Shown: one piece after another, positions 52,677 through 63,000 of the stretch
How positions within the stretch are numbered: position 1 is the stretch's first letter
How the letters are laid out: every line of letters begins with the position of its first letter
Origin: Candidatus Apopatosoma intestinale
Lineage (GTDB): Bacteria; Bacillota; Clostridia; Oscillospirales; CAG-272
DNA length: 64,000 nt
NCBI GenBank assembly: GCA_003524145.1
Contig: DODZ01000035.1
Location: 122,649 to 186,648 of the forward strand
Reading direction: 5' to 3'
Translations under genes and position numbers: made by a program
Notes under the pieces: model-generated
What the model was told of the DNA's origin: nothing
What the model saw: only the letters and a program-made list of their open reading frames with translations
The model's database searches: none

Positions 52677-53597
52677 TTATGTCCCCTTTTTCTTTTTGAA
52701 CAGCTTGCCTATCGGGAGCTGGACGATTATAACCGAGATGAGCATCATGGCGCTGCCTATCCATTCGCTTGCGCTCGGCATATCGTGCAGGACTATCATT
52801 CCCGTCAGCACTGCAAAAACGGATTCGAGGCTCATCAGCATGGAGGCGACGGTCGGGTCGGTGTATTTCTGCCCGACTATCTCGAGCGTATATGCGATTC
52901 CGCTAGAGAAAATGCCCGCATAGAGTATCGCGGGGAGTGCTTCAAGGAGCGCCTTGGCATCGAAGCTTTCAAATATTATCGCGAGGATCAGTGAGACCAC
53001 ACCGCATATCAGAAACTGGGCGCGGGCGAGCCTGATATTATCAACGCGGGTGGCATATCTTGAGGTTGCCATGATACGCACGGCGAAGAAAACCGAGCAG
53101 GCGAGCACGAGCAGGTCGCCGAGAGAAACGCCGCTTTCTCCTTTCATGCAGAGCATATAAAGCCCGCCGAGAGCAAGCACCACGCAGGGGAAAACGAGAG
53201 GGCTTATCTTCTTGCCCATAATGAGACTGAATATCGGGACCAGCAGCATATAGAAGGCGGTGATAAAGCCGGCCTTGCCGCCCGATGTGCCTTTTTCTAT
53301 GCCGAGCTGCTGGAGATTTGAAGCGATGCAGAGCAGTATTCCGCAGATGAGCGCGGCATGCATAAATGTCTTTTTGTCCTCGCGTGTCGGCGGCTTGTAA
53401 TCCGGCGATTTTTTCTTTCTTGCGTCGAGTATCATAATGACAGGTGTGAGAAATATGCACCCGACGAAGCTTCGCGCCGCCTGAAAGGCGAATGAACCGA
53501 TGCTGTCCATCGCCACCTCCTGTGCGATAAATGCACTTCCCCAGAGGATGGCTGTTATGAGCAATACGATGTTGCCGTAGAGTTTTTTATTTTTCAT
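52677..53597 (-). CDS. EamA/DMT-family transporter
   Basis: A 306-residue inner-membrane transporter with ten hydrophobic helices in two EamA repeats. The first begins NIVLLITAILWGSAFIAQEV, and the second has AGIFSSGIAYTLEIVGQKYT and MLMSLESVFAVLTGMIVL, which are typical of drug/metabolite exporters. The start at 53597 was chosen over the far upstream frame (53684), which overlaps deoB; the ribosome-binding site AAGG is weak. Probably co-transcribed with deoB 25 bases upstream. Substrate unknown, commonly amino acids or nucleosides in this family. Confidence 0.92.
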   Translation of the reverse strand: MKNKKLYGNIVLLITAILWGSAFIAQEVAMDSIGSFAFQAARSFVGCIFLTPVIMILDARKKKSPDYKPPTREDKKTFMHAALICGILLCIASNLQQLGIEKGTSGGKAGFITAFYMLLVPIFSLIMGKKISPLVFPCVVLALGGLYMLCMKGESGVSLGDLLVLACSVFFAVRIMATSRYATRVDNIRLARAQFLICGVVSLILAIIFESFDAKALLEALPAILYAGIFSSGIAYTLEIVGQKYTDPTVASMLMSLESVFAVLTGMIVLHDMPSASEWIGSAMMLISVIIVQLPIGKLFKKKKGT

Positions 53598-53622
53598 TTG
53601 TTTTGCCTTAATTTTGCCCTTT

Positions 53623-54798
53623 TTATTTTGTGATTTCTCCGAGCATACTCTTGCCGTAGAGCGTATATTCCAGATCAAATGCATCTGCTATTGTCGCCGA
53701 GATATCGGCAAAGGTATTTCTCTCGCCGAGGTCACGTGGATTTATTTTATCGCCGTATATCACGAGCGGTGTGCGCTCTCTCGTATGGTCTGTGCCGCTG
53801 TAGCACGGGTCGCAGCCGTGATCTGCCGTTATCATGAGTATATCATCCTCGCGCAGTAGCGGAAGGAGCTCTCCGAGTCTGCGATCGAAAGCCATGACTG
53901 CATCGGCGTATCCGCGCGCATTGCGCCTGTGCCCGTATGTCATATCGAATTCCACGAGGTTGACAAAGCAAAGCCCACGGAAATTCTCCTTTGCTGCCGC
54001 GATTGTCTTGTCCATGCCGTCCTCGTTCGAGGTCGTATGAATATCGCTTGTGGCACCTCTGCCGGCAAATATATCACCTATTTTGCCGATGCAAAGCGTT
54101 TCAAATCCGTTCCCGGAAAGCAGGTCGAGAATTGTCTCCTTCGGCGGTTCTGCCGAAAAATCACGTCTGCGGTTTGTGCGTTCAAAGGGATACTCGCCTG
54201 TGAACGGGCGGGCAATAACTCTGCCGACACAGTGCTTGCCGCAGAGGATTTTTCTTGCCATGCGGCAATATTCATAGAGCTGCTCCGGCGGGACGATGCT
54301 CTCGTGCGCCGCTATCTGAAAAACGCTGTCTGCCGAGGTATAGACGATGAGCGCGCCTGTTTTCAGATGCTCCTCGCCGTAGTCCTTTATAACATCTGTT
54401 CCCGAATACGGCTTATTGCAGAGAACACCTCTGCCTGTCGCAGCGGAGAAAGCATCGATTATTTCCTTCGGGAAGCCATGAGGATAAGTCGGGAGCGGGG
54501 AAGGGCTGTAAATGCCTGCCATCTCCCAGTGACCGATGGTTGTGTCCTTTCCCGCAGAGGTTTCGCACATTGCGGCATACGCACCACGGGGGTCTTTTAT
54601 CGCGCGGGCATAATCGCCGCCCTGTGCGGCATTTTTTATATTAAAGAATCCGAGCCTTTGCAGATTGGGCGCGGCAAAGCCGTCCTGCATGGTGACGGAG
54701 CGCAGTGTATCGCTTCCTTCATCTCCGAAGGCGGCGGCATCGGGCGCTTTTCCTATTCCGAAGCTGTCGAGAACGATAAGAAATACTCGTTTTATCAT
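53623..54798 (-). CDS. deoB: Phosphopentomutase
   Basis: A 391-residue alkaline-phosphatase-superfamily enzyme interconverting ribose 1-phosphate and ribose 5-phosphate in nucleoside salvage. Metal-binding and catalytic motifs: VFLIVLDSFGIGKAPDA, SAGKDTTIGHWEM (catalytic Thr), NLVEFDMTYGHRRN and ITADHGCDPCYSGTDHTRE. The ATG at 54798 follows GGAGG; a TTG at 54804 is an alternative. No deoC or pyrimidine phosphorylase gene is adjacent. A promoter lies at 54844-54872. Confidence 0.96.
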   Translation of the reverse strand: MIKRVFLIVLDSFGIGKAPDAAAFGDEGSDTLRSVTMQDGFAAPNLQRLGFFNIKNAAQGGDYARAIKDPRGAYAAMCETSAGKDTTIGHWEMAGIYSPSPLPTYPHGFPKEIIDAFSAATGRGVLCNKPYSGTDVIKDYGEEHLKTGALIVYTSADSVFQIAAHESIVPPEQLYEYCRMARKILCGKHCVGRVIARPFTGEYPFERTNRRRDFSAEPPKETILDLLSGNGFETLCIGKIGDIFAGRGATSDIHTTSNEDGMDKTIAAAKENFRGLCFVNLVEFDMTYGHRRNARGYADAVMAFDRRLGELLPLLREDDILMITADHGCDPCYSGTDHTRERTPLVIYGDKINPRDLGERNTFADISATIADAFDLEYTLYGKSMLGEITK

Positions 54799-54843
54799 AA
54801 CCAAATCCTCCGTTAAATCAAAATATTTAGTTCTTTTTCTATA

Positions 54844-54872
54844 AATATATCACAGATTTAATATATAATCAA
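54844..54872 (-). promoter_or_regulatory. deoB promoter
   Basis: Minus strand TTGATT (54872-54867), 17 bases, TATATT (54849-54844). Confidence 0.6.
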
Positions 54873-54898
54873 TATTTTATCAAAAATTCTTAAAAGTA

Positions 54899-54927
54899 TT
54901 GACAAGAGGTTAAAATAATAGTAAACT
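54899..54927 (+). promoter_or_regulatory. mgtE promoter
   Basis: TTGACA (54899-54904), 17 bases, TAAACT (54922-54927). The transcript would begin near 54934, leaving about 235 bases of leader before mgtE. Confidence 0.65.
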
Positions 54928-54953
54928 GTTAGCAGATGAAATTTCAGAAAGCA

Positions 54954-55152
54954 GAGGTGGAAATAAGTGGATACCGCAGGCGGACGAAGTAGTTTATGCG
55001 AAAAAGATATTTTCCTTTTTGTCGGGCGTGCGTCGCTTGTTTTCATCGGCACACCCGTATAAAACATGTCTTTTTCGCAAAGGCTGCTTCTCACCTAAAT
55101 CTTTAGGGCAGGGCAAATTTGCGATATTTTTGTTTTGCCCGCAAATATTTTT
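54954..55152 (+). ncRNA. Structured leader RNA of mgtE, candidate metal-responsive element
   Basis: The mgtE leader folds on paper into a long imperfect structure. AGGTGG (54955-54960) pairs with TCACCT (55091-55096). GAAGTAG (54986-54992) pairs with CTGCTTC (55084-55090, one G-T). GCGAAAAAGA (54998-55007) pairs with TCTTTTTCGC (55069-55078). CGGGCGTGC (55023-55031) pairs with GCACACCCG (55049-55057, one mismatch). A small CCGC/GCGG hairpin sits at 54974-54983. Downstream, ATTTGCG/CGCAAAT (55117-55146) plus a T-run looks like a terminator, and the competing GGGCAAA/TTTGCCC pairing (55111-55140) would disrupt it. I do not see the conserved M-box core, so the class is unassigned. Sensing of Mg2+ is inferred from the gene. 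Confidence 0.5.
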
Positions 55153-55168
55153 GTGAGGAGGCAAAAAA

Positions 55169-56512
55169 ATGGAAGAAAACATTTGCGAAAAGATTACCTC
55201 GCTCTGCGAGGCGAGGGATATGCGCGCACTCGCGGGACTTCTCGAAGAGCTTAACCCTGTCGATATAGCGGAGGCTCTCGAGGGGCTCTCTATGCGCGAT
55301 ACGGCGCTGGTTTACCGCATATTGCCGAAGGAAAAGGCGGCGGAGGTTTTTGTTGAGCTGGACAGCGAAAAACAGCAGAAGCTCATAGAGATTTTCTCGG
55401 ATAAGGAGCTTCGCGAGACGGTAAATGAACTTTATGTTGACGATACTGTAGATATTATCGGCGAAATGCCGGCGACGGTGGTGGCGAAGATACTGAAAAA
55501 CGCCTCTCCGGATATGCGCCGCATGATAAATGAAATCCTGCTCTATCCCGAGGACAGCGCAGGCGGCATCATGACGCCGGAATATGTCAGCCTGAAGCGG
55601 AATTTCACCGTCGAGGAGGCTTTTGAAAAGATACGCCGTGAGGGCGTTGACAAGGAGACGGTCTACACCTGCTATGTCACCGAAAACAGAAAGCTTGTCG
55701 GCATAGTCACCGTGAAAAGCATGCTCCTTTCCACAATTGATACGAAAATAGAGGACATAATGATACAGCATGTCATCTCCGTATACACGCATGACGACAA
55801 GGAAAAGGCGGCGGAGATGATAGGCAAATACGGGCTTCTTGCACTCCCTGTCGTCGATACGGAAAACCGCCTTGTCGGCATAGTCACCGTAGACGACGCC
55901 ATCGGAGTAATGCAGGAGGAAGCCGCAGAGGACATGGAAATCATGGCGGCTATTTCTCCCTCCGAAAAACCTTATATGAAAATGGGCGTTTTTCAGATAT
56001 GGAAGAAGAGAATACCATGGCTTCTCCTGCTCATGATAACGGCTACGATAACATCAAAGATAATCAGCTCATTTGAAGCCGCACTTTCCGCATGCGTCGC
56101 ACTGACGGCATTTATACCGATGCTCATGGATACGGGCGGAAACGCGGGTAGTCAGGCTTCGGTCAGTGTTATCCGCGGTCTTTCCATGGACGAAATAGAG
56201 CCGAAAGACGCTTTTCGGGTGCTCTTAAAAGAGGTACGTGTTTCACTCCTCTGCGCGGCAACGCTTGCGCCGGTCGCCTTCTTGAAGGTGCTTTTCATTG
56301 ATCGCGAAACCATGCTCGTTTCGGTAACGGTGGCATTCACGCTCTTCTTTACGGTATGCCTCGCAAAGGTGATAGGCTGTCTGCTCCCGCTTCTCGCAAA
56401 GAAGATGAAGCTTGACCCTGCCGTCATGGCAAGTCCGCTTATCACTACGGTAGTGGATGCGCTTTCACTCTTGCTCTATTTCGCATTTGCTTCGCGCATA
56501 CTCGGGCTTTGA
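55169..56512 (+). CDS. mgtE: MgtE-family magnesium transporter
   Basis: A full-length 447-residue Mg2+ channel/transporter. Residues 1-120 form the superhelical N domain (LLEELNPVDIAEALEGL), 130-250 the paired CBS domains that sense cytoplasmic Mg2+ (PEDSAGGIMTPEYVSL, LVGIVTVDDAIGVM), and 270-447 five membrane helices. The pore motif MDTGGNAGSQASVSVIRG is intact. GAGGAGG precedes the ATG by eight bases. Expression is probably controlled by the structured leader directly upstream. lplA follows 20 bases later and may be in the same transcript. Confidence 0.97.
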   Translation: MEENICEKITSLCEARDMRALAGLLEELNPVDIAEALEGLSMRDTALVYRILPKEKAAEVFVELDSEKQQKLIEIFSDKELRETVNELYVDDTVDIIGEMPATVVAKILKNASPDMRRMINEILLYPEDSAGGIMTPEYVSLKRNFTVEEAFEKIRREGVDKETVYTCYVTENRKLVGIVTVKSMLLSTIDTKIEDIMIQHVISVYTHDDKEKAAEMIGKYGLLALPVVDTENRLVGIVTVDDAIGVMQEEAAEDMEIMAAISPSEKPYMKMGVFQIWKKRIPWLLLLMITATITSKIISSFEAALSACVALTAFIPMLMDTGGNAGSQASVSVIRGLSMDEIEPKDAFRVLLKEVRVSLLCAATLAPVAFLKVLFIDRETMLVSVTVAFTLFFTVCLAKVIGCLLPLLAKKMKLDPAVMASPLITTVVDALSLLLYFAFASRILGL

Positions 56513-56532
56513 TATTTTAAGGAAAAAGATGT

Positions 56533-57552
56533 ATGATACTTGTAAAAAACACAAATACAGAGCCATATAAGAATATGGCTTTTGAGGAATATCTGCTCCG
56601 CACCTGCGATGAGCCTGCCGTCATGCTCTGGCGAAACGAACCCGCTGTTATAATCGGAAAAAACCAGAATGCCCGCGAGCAGGTGAATTTCGATTTCACG
56701 CTGGCTCATGGCGTGAAAACCGTGCGCAGGCTGACGGGCGGAGGTGCTGTTTTTCATGACCTCGGAAATGTGAACTACACCTTTATTACTCCCGCGACGG
56801 CGGATGACAGGATAAATTTTGCTTATTTCTGCCGTCCTGTCATAGAGGCACTCTCGGGGCTGGGTATAAAAGCTGCGCTCTCGGGCAGGAATGACCTCAC
56901 GGTTTCCGACGGCAGAAAATTTTCGGGGACAGCCGCCTGCGCCTTTGAATACGGCGGAAAAACCAAGCTGATGCATCATGGAACGCTGCTTTTTTCGGCT
57001 GATATGTCGTATCTTGCCGATGCGCTTAAGGTAGATCCGGATAAGATTCAATCCAAGGGAATAAAGAGCGTGAAAAGCCGCGTGACTAACCTATGCGAGC
57101 ATATATCGACCGAATTTGCCGATATGACAGCAGAGGGATTCAAGGAATATCTCGAAAATTATTTTATCGGAAACGGTGCAAAGCCCGTCATTCCCGATGA
57201 TGCCGCACTGTCCGAGATAGAAAAGCTTGCGGAAGAGAAGTACGCAAGCGAGGCGTGGCTTTTCGGCGCAAAGACGGAAAGTGCCGCACAGGTGAAGGCA
57301 AAGCGATTTGATTTCGGAAAGGTCGCCTGCGAGACGGAATATCTCTACGAGGTCGGAAAGAGTGCCAAGATAAAGCGCGTGAAATTCTCGGGCGATTTCT
57401 TCGGCACAAAACCGATAGAAGAGCTCGAAAAAATGCTTTGTTTGACAGAAGCTAAAACCTGTGATATAATTGATGTACTCGAAAAGGCACCGCTTTCGGC
57501 TTATATCTGCGGTGCCGCACCGGAAGAAATCTGCTCTCTCATCCTGTTATGA
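56533..57552 (+). CDS. lplA: Lipoate-protein ligase A
   Basis: A 339-residue ligase that activates free lipoate with ATP and attaches it to carrier proteins such as GcvH or E2 subunits. The catalytic N-terminal domain has NMAFEEYLLRT, MLWRNEPAVIIGKNQNAREQ, RRLTGGGAVFHDLGNVNYTF and GTLLFSADM; the lipoate-binding lysine is expected in KSVKSRVTNL. A C-terminal accessory domain of about 90 residues is present. The lipoylated partner genes are not in the window. Confidence 0.95.
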   Translation: MILVKNTNTEPYKNMAFEEYLLRTCDEPAVMLWRNEPAVIIGKNQNAREQVNFDFTLAHGVKTVRRLTGGGAVFHDLGNVNYTFITPATADDRINFAYFCRPVIEALSGLGIKAALSGRNDLTVSDGRKFSGTAACAFEYGGKTKLMHHGTLLFSADMSYLADALKVDPDKIQSKGIKSVKSRVTNLCEHISTEFADMTAEGFKEYLENYFIGNGAKPVIPDDAALSEIEKLAEEKYASEAWLFGAKTESAAQVKAKRFDFGKVACETEYLYEVGKSAKIKRVKFSGDFFGTKPIEELEKMLCLTEAKTCDIIDVLEKAPLSAYICGAAPEEICSLILL

Positions 57553-57583
57553 GCGGGCTTTGTTAAAAGGAGAAAATATACAT

Positions 57584-58888
57584 ATGGATATGGTAAAAAG
57601 AGAATATGCCGAGAAACTCTTACGGTATATCGATGCCGCTCCGATGCCCTATCAATCCGTAGACGAGCTGGAGAAAATGCTCGTTTCGGCGGGCGCCGCG
57701 GAGCTGTGCGAGGATGAAAAGTGGTCACTTGAAAAAGGGAAGCTCTACTATCTAAAAAAGAACGGCACACAGCTTGCCGCCTTCCGAATTTCCGGAGAGC
57801 CGAGTGAAGATGGCTTTCGCATAGGCGCGGCTCATCATGATGCCCCGGGCTTTCGCATAAAGACGGCTCCGTCAAGTGTCGATTTCGGTTATGAGCGCCT
57901 CATACTCGAGGGCTACGGCGGGCTTATAGTCCACGGCTGGCTCGACAGACCGCTCTCGGTTGCCGGCAGGGTATATGTAAAGGCGGATAACGCCGAAGGT
58001 TCGCTTGCAGTGAACGTTAATATAAAGAAGCCTGTGGTTCAGATACCGAGCGCCGCAATACATGTGGTGAACGATGTGAACAACGGCGCGAAATTCAATA
58101 TTCAGACGGAAATGTGTCCTTTCTTTGCCCAGAGCGACGACGGGAAGTCAAGATTTACCGGATTTCTCGCGGAGCACATCGGTGTTTGTGCCGATGATAT
58201 TCTCAGCTATGAGTTGGGGCTTTATGAGGCGGTGCCGAGCTGCTTTGTAGGGCTTGATGACGAGTTTATCTCTGCACCGAGACTTGACGATGCTTCGCTT
58301 GCCTACTGCACGGTAGCGGGTCTCTGCGAAGCCGAGGACAGCGGCGGGAACGATATCGCGCTCATTTTCGACCACGAGGAGATAGGCTCGCGCTCCGACA
58401 GAGGCGCTATGTCCAATACGCTTCTCCAGATTGTGGACAGAATCTGCGAAAAGCTCGGCTACAGCTCCGAGGATAAATATCGTGCATTCGCGAAATCCAC
58501 GGTCTTTTCGGCGGATATGGCGCATGCTTCACATCCTTCGTATCTTTCCAAGGCAGAGCCCAATCTGCCGGTGAAGCTCAATAAAGGTCCTGTGCTCAAG
58601 ATGGCAACGGGGCAGAGCTATGCCACATCTCCTCGCGGAACGGCTTTCTTCAAGACGCTTTGCGAGAGAGCGGATATTCCTTATCAGCAGTTCAATAACC
58701 GCAGTGACGCACGCGGCGGAGGAACTATAGGACCTATCATATCATATGAATACGGGCTTAGTGTAGTCGATATAGGAAACCCGATGCTTGCCATGCATTC
58801 CGTTCGCGAATTTGGCGGCAGTGAGGATGTTTACTATATGGTAAAGCTTTTCCGTGCATTCTTTGAATCTAAGGAGGGAACAAAATGA
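57584..58888 (+). CDS. M18 family aminopeptidase
   Basis: A 434-residue metallo-aminopeptidase of the aspartyl aminopeptidase family that trims N-terminal residues from peptides in the cytoplasm as a large dodecamer. The zinc ligands and catalytic acids are in AAHHDAPGF, APRLDDASLAYC, FDHEEIGSRS, FSADMAHA and MHSVREFGG. The ATG at 57584 follows AAAAGGAG; an in-frame start at 57470 inside lplA is rejected. Its stop overlaps the next gene as ATGA. Confidence 0.94.
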   Translation: MDMVKREYAEKLLRYIDAAPMPYQSVDELEKMLVSAGAAELCEDEKWSLEKGKLYYLKKNGTQLAAFRISGEPSEDGFRIGAAHHDAPGFRIKTAPSSVDFGYERLILEGYGGLIVHGWLDRPLSVAGRVYVKADNAEGSLAVNVNIKKPVVQIPSAAIHVVNDVNNGAKFNIQTEMCPFFAQSDDGKSRFTGFLAEHIGVCADDILSYELGLYEAVPSCFVGLDDEFISAPRLDDASLAYCTVAGLCEAEDSGGNDIALIFDHEEIGSRSDRGAMSNTLLQIVDRICEKLGYSSEDKYRAFAKSTVFSADMAHASHPSYLSKAEPNLPVKLNKGPVLKMATGQSYATSPRGTAFFKTLCERADIPYQQFNNRSDARGGGTIGPIISYEYGLSVVDIGNPMLAMHSVREFGGSEDVYYMVKLFRAFFESKEGTK

Positions 58889-59364
58889 AAAAATGCTACA
58901 AATGCGGCGCTGAAATAGAGGACAGCGCATTGAAATGCCCTGTCTGCGGTGCCACTCAGGTTACGGATCAGGGCGAGGACCTCGGCAAAAAGATAACCGA
59001 TGGCTTCGGTAAATTCAACGATACAAAGGAAACAACATCGGAATACGATGCGCATGATATTGAGAACAACAAGGTTTTTGCCATACTTTCGTATATAGGC
59101 ATTCTTTTCATTGTCGGTCTCATTGCCGCTCCGAAATCAAAATTTGCGAGATTTCATGCAAATCAGGGAATTGTACTCTTTATAATCGAAATCGCGCTCG
59201 GAATCGTTTCCGGAATAGTATCTTTTATTCCGGTTGTAGCAGGCATAGTGAGTGCTGTCATCGGTCTCGTTTCGCTTGTATATATGGTGATAGGCATATG
59301 CAATGCCGCATCGGGCAAGGCAAAGGAGCTTCCCGTAATCGGCAGCATCTCAATTTTAAAATAA
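58885..59364 (+). CDS. Zinc-ribbon membrane protein (DUF4870-like)
   Basis: A 159-residue protein with an N-terminal zinc ribbon (CYKCGAEI and CPVCGA, residues 4-21), an acidic linker, and a membrane domain (about 65-155) containing FAILSYIGILFIVGLI, FARFHANQGIVLFIIE and VIGLVSLVYMVIGICNAASG. The F-x-x-HANQG phrase and three helices are typical of DUF4870/Tic20-like proteins. Function unknown. Translationally coupled to the aminopeptidase gene by ATGA. Confidence 0.8.
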   Translation: MKKCYKCGAEIEDSALKCPVCGATQVTDQGEDLGKKITDGFGKFNDTKETTSEYDAHDIENNKVFAILSYIGILFIVGLIAAPKSKFARFHANQGIVLFIIEIALGIVSGIVSFIPVVAGIVSAVIGLVSLVYMVIGICNAASGKAKELPVIGSISILK

Positions 59365-59383
59365 GACAGGATAATATTATCGC

Positions 59384-59408
59384 GGCGAAAGTTTTATCGG
59401 CTTTCGCC
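59384..59408 (+). terminator. Hairpin after the zinc-ribbon protein
   Basis: GGCGAAAG (59384-59391) pairs with CTTTCGCC (59401-59408); CTATGCTTATTTATG follows, a poor T-tract. Confidence 0.5.
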
Positions 59409-59460
59409 CTATGCTTATTTATGATGCTTTTATAAAATAAAACAAACGGAGAGGGTAGTT

Positions 59461-59967
59461 ATGCACGACGAATTAACAGCTGTCGATATCAAAAAAATGC
59501 GTGAGGAGATAGAATATCGCAAAACGGTTCTCACGCCGAAGCTGAAGGAGGCACTTCGCCATGCGCGCGAGCTGGGCGACCTCAGCGAAAATTTCGAATA
59601 CCGCGCAGCAAAGAGAGATCTGTCTCGAAACAACAGCAGAATTCACTATCTCGAGCAGATGATAAAAACAGCGATTATTGTTTCCACCGGCTCAAAAAGC
59701 GCGGATACCGTCGGACTTTTCGACAAGGTACGCCTCTATATAGAGGAGGATGAGGAGGAGATGGAGATAGTCCTCGTTACAACTCTGCGTCAGGATTCGC
59801 TGAATAATTTCATCAGCAAGGAATCTCCGCTCGGAAAGGCTGTGATGGGCAAAAAGGTCGGAGACAGGGTACTTATCGAGGTAAATCCTTCTTATTCTTA
59901 TTATGTGGTGATACGCAATATTGAAAAAGGAAAGGACGACGAATCGCTGAATATAAGTGCTTTTTGA
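59461..59967 (+). CDS. greA: GreA/GreB-family transcription elongation factor
   Basis: A 168-residue GreA-type factor. The N-terminal coiled coil ends in the conserved acidic tip ARELGDLSENFEY, which reaches into RNA polymerase to stimulate cleavage of backtracked RNA. The C-terminal FKBP-like domain has KESPLGKAVMGKKVGD, the family motif. The domain is a little longer and more divergent than standard GreA, so it could be a paralogue with a specialised role. Confidence 0.9.
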   Translation: MHDELTAVDIKKMREEIEYRKTVLTPKLKEALRHARELGDLSENFEYRAAKRDLSRNNSRIHYLEQMIKTAIIVSTGSKSADTVGLFDKVRLYIEEDEEEMEIVLVTTLRQDSLNNFISKESPLGKAVMGKKVGDRVLIEVNPSYSYYVVIRNIEKGKDDESLNISAF

Positions 59968-60007
59968 AATTTCTTTGAAATTTTTATATTTTTATCGAAA
60001 ATTGGTA

Positions 60008-60036
60008 TTGATTTTATGCTGATTTTGTGATATCAT
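60008..60036 (+). promoter_or_regulatory. Promoter of the secreted phosphoesterase gene
   Basis: TTGATT (60008-60013), 17-base spacer, TATCAT (60031-60036); about 35 bases before the GGAGGC site. Confidence 0.6.
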
Positions 60037-60078
60037 ACATATATTAGTATACTCATCTATATTTGGAGGCAGAAATTT

Positions 60079-63000
60079 ATGAAAAAGCTTTTCAGAAATA
60101 TGCTTGCGACGTTTATCGCATTCCTTTTCGTACTCTCCTCTTGTGTCATTCCTATGGGAATGCTTTACGCTGAGGGCGAGGGTACGGCAAAGGGCGACTT
60201 TGTCTCTTGCTCGATATCCCTCGGAACGGATATAACCGTGAACTACAAGGTTCGCATTTCCGATTCGCTCGTGCGGCCCGATTCCGACGGCAATACGGAA
60301 AACGTGAGCGTCAGGTTTACCTTTACCGGAGTCAATACAAGAGAATCCGAAGTAAAGGGAACAAAGCTCAAGGACGCCAAGGGCAGTGCGGTAGCCGATA
60401 TGTGGCTTTTCCGCTTCACCGGCGTCAATCCGCAGTGCATGGGTGATGTCCTCTCGGCACAGCTCGTAGTTGACGGTGCAGCCGATGCCAAGGCAGAGGA
60501 TATGACTGTCAAGGATTACTGCATGGAGCTTATCAAAGGCTCTACAGACGCTCACCTCATAAATCTCGTAAAAGACCTGCTTGTTTACGGCAGAGAAGCG
60601 CAGAAGTATGTGGGCTACAGACCCGGCAAGCTTGTTGTCGACAACGATTTCGCGGGAACAACCTTTGACGCGCTGAAGTCCGACAGCAAATATCATGCAA
60701 AGAACACCCTTGAAACAACAAAGTTCAAGAGCGGTGCTCTCTATTTCGACAATACAAATAAACTTATGTTCAGATTTGTCACAGACAGTATTGAAAATCT
60801 GAAGGTTACGATAAACGATAAAGAAGTAACTCCCGTCGCTGACGGAGATACCTATGTCGTTATGACAGACAGCATAGCTGCCACGGGTTTTGACGATATT
60901 TATACCGTAAAGCTCATACTGAATGGTGAGACTGTTTCCACTCTCGAGTGCAGCGTAAAGGCATATGTTTATCAGATGCAGAACAGCAGCAAAATGCGCG
61001 CTTTCGCAAACGCTACATACGCATACGGTCTCTCCGCAAAGAGATATGTAAGCGGCACATTCGATGAGAACAATGTTGTTCTCTCGTTCGGTGCGCTTTC
61101 CGATGTTCACTTTGACAAAAATAGTTTTCCGGATGCAACGGAAAAGCTCAAAAAAGCCGTAAACCAGCTCACAAAGCAGGCTTCAAAGAACGGCGGAAAG
61201 CTTGACGCGATAACCTTCGTCGGCGACTTCACGAACATAAGCGGCTCTACAGAGCTCAAAGAGTTCAAGTCTGTTTACGAGAGCGTTGTTCCTGCAGGCG
61301 TAAAGACATTGCTTGTCACGGGTAACCACGAAACCCTCTATAGCAGTGATGCCAAGACCCTCAATGATTTCAAGAGAATATTCGGCGATAAGTATTTCGG
61401 CGCAGGAATTGACACGGCGGATACAAATCTTGATATAGGCGTTCGCGATATCATCGTAAACGGATATCACTTCCTCATGCTTGAACCTACGACATACAGT
61501 GCTACCGCCGGCTGCCCCTACAAAAAGGAAGCTGTGGAATGGCTCGATAATATGCTCAAGAAACTGACGGCAGAGAATCCGGAGCAGTATGTATTCGTAT
61601 GTACACACCCGATGATATACAATACCTGCTACGGAAGCGATCTTAACGGAACGCCTTCTTACTGGTCTACAACTGAACTCACACCGGTTCTCGATAAGTA
61701 CTCTCAGGCTGTTACATTCAGCGGTCACCTGCATTTCCCGATAAACGATAACCGTTCTATAATGCAGGGCAATTTCACATCGCTCGGCTGCGGCTCCGTT
61801 CGCTATATGGCTATAGAGGCGGGCGGCTATGAGGATATGTACTCTGCAACACAGATGAATGACAGATATGATATTTCTTCCGGGCTCTTCGTTCAGGTTG
61901 ACAAGAACGGCAATACAAGAATCACAAGAATGTTCTTCTCCGAAGATGATACATTTGATTCTCCATGGGAAATCTCTTATCCGAACGCACAGAAGACTCA
62001 CCTTGAAAAATACAGCCGCGAAGCAAGAACAAATGCAAATACGGCTCCCGAACTCGGCGAGATAAAGCTGACTACCGGCAATGTAAAGAATTACGGCGCA
62101 TATGCTACAGTTGTTTTTGACGCCGCTAAGGATGATGAATTTGCTCATCATTATAAAGTCACGGTAAAGAACAAAGATACAGGCGCTATCATTTCCAATA
62201 AGAATATTCTTTCCGACTTCTATCGCCATGCAAAGAGAAGCGACATGAAGAAGGAATATACACTTTCCATAGGTACGATTAAGAGCGGTACATACTCAAT
62301 CACTGTGACGGCATATGACTCATGGGGTGCAAAAGCAGAAAAGACTGTTGACTATAAAGTAACGATAAACGCTGATACGGCAGGTCTTCCCGCACCTTAT
62401 GTAAACTTCGAGTTTACCGATGGCAAGATTGCCGATAAGATGGGTAATGTCGATATCATCACAAACAGTGGCGCTACAGCAGGCACAACGGATGTCAAGT
62501 TCGGTGGTAAGACAAACAAGCTCGGTGCACTGACAGTTCCTGCCGGCAAATATGTTGTATGTAAATTCAATAAACTGAATACGGCTGATGAATTCAGAAA
62601 CTGGGCTGAAGGTTGCTTCACGGTAGAAGCATTCTATGTGAACAGCAAGAACGGCGGCATTCAGGGTGTTGTCTGCGGCACGCAGGACGGCGGCTGGGGT
62701 ATTGCCGAAAATGCAGGTAAGCCTTACTTCATAACAGGCGGCGGCTCCAAGTATAATGACGGTGCTTATGCAGGCAGCGTATCATCTGTAACAGAGCTTG
62801 TTCATGTAGTCGGTATATATGATACAGCTAATAAGAAATGCACAATTTATATCAACGGCAAAAAGAACGGAGAAGTAAGCATTGCAGCTAATTTTATCCC
62901 CGGCGTAAGCGGCACTCACAACTATTTCTGCCTTGGTGACGACATAACAACCGAACTTGTCGGCGGTGACTTCAAGACGCAGGGCATGACAATGGTAGAT

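Noticed and set aside
53929..54816. Plus-strand frame of about 295 codons opposite deoB
   Set aside because: Antisense to a phosphopentomutase with all metal-binding motifs; no ribosome-binding site and no recognisable domain.
54934..55168. Standard M-box (ykoK) riboswitch upstream of mgtE
   Set aside because: I could not find the conserved core sequence by eye; the leader is structured but was left unclassified.
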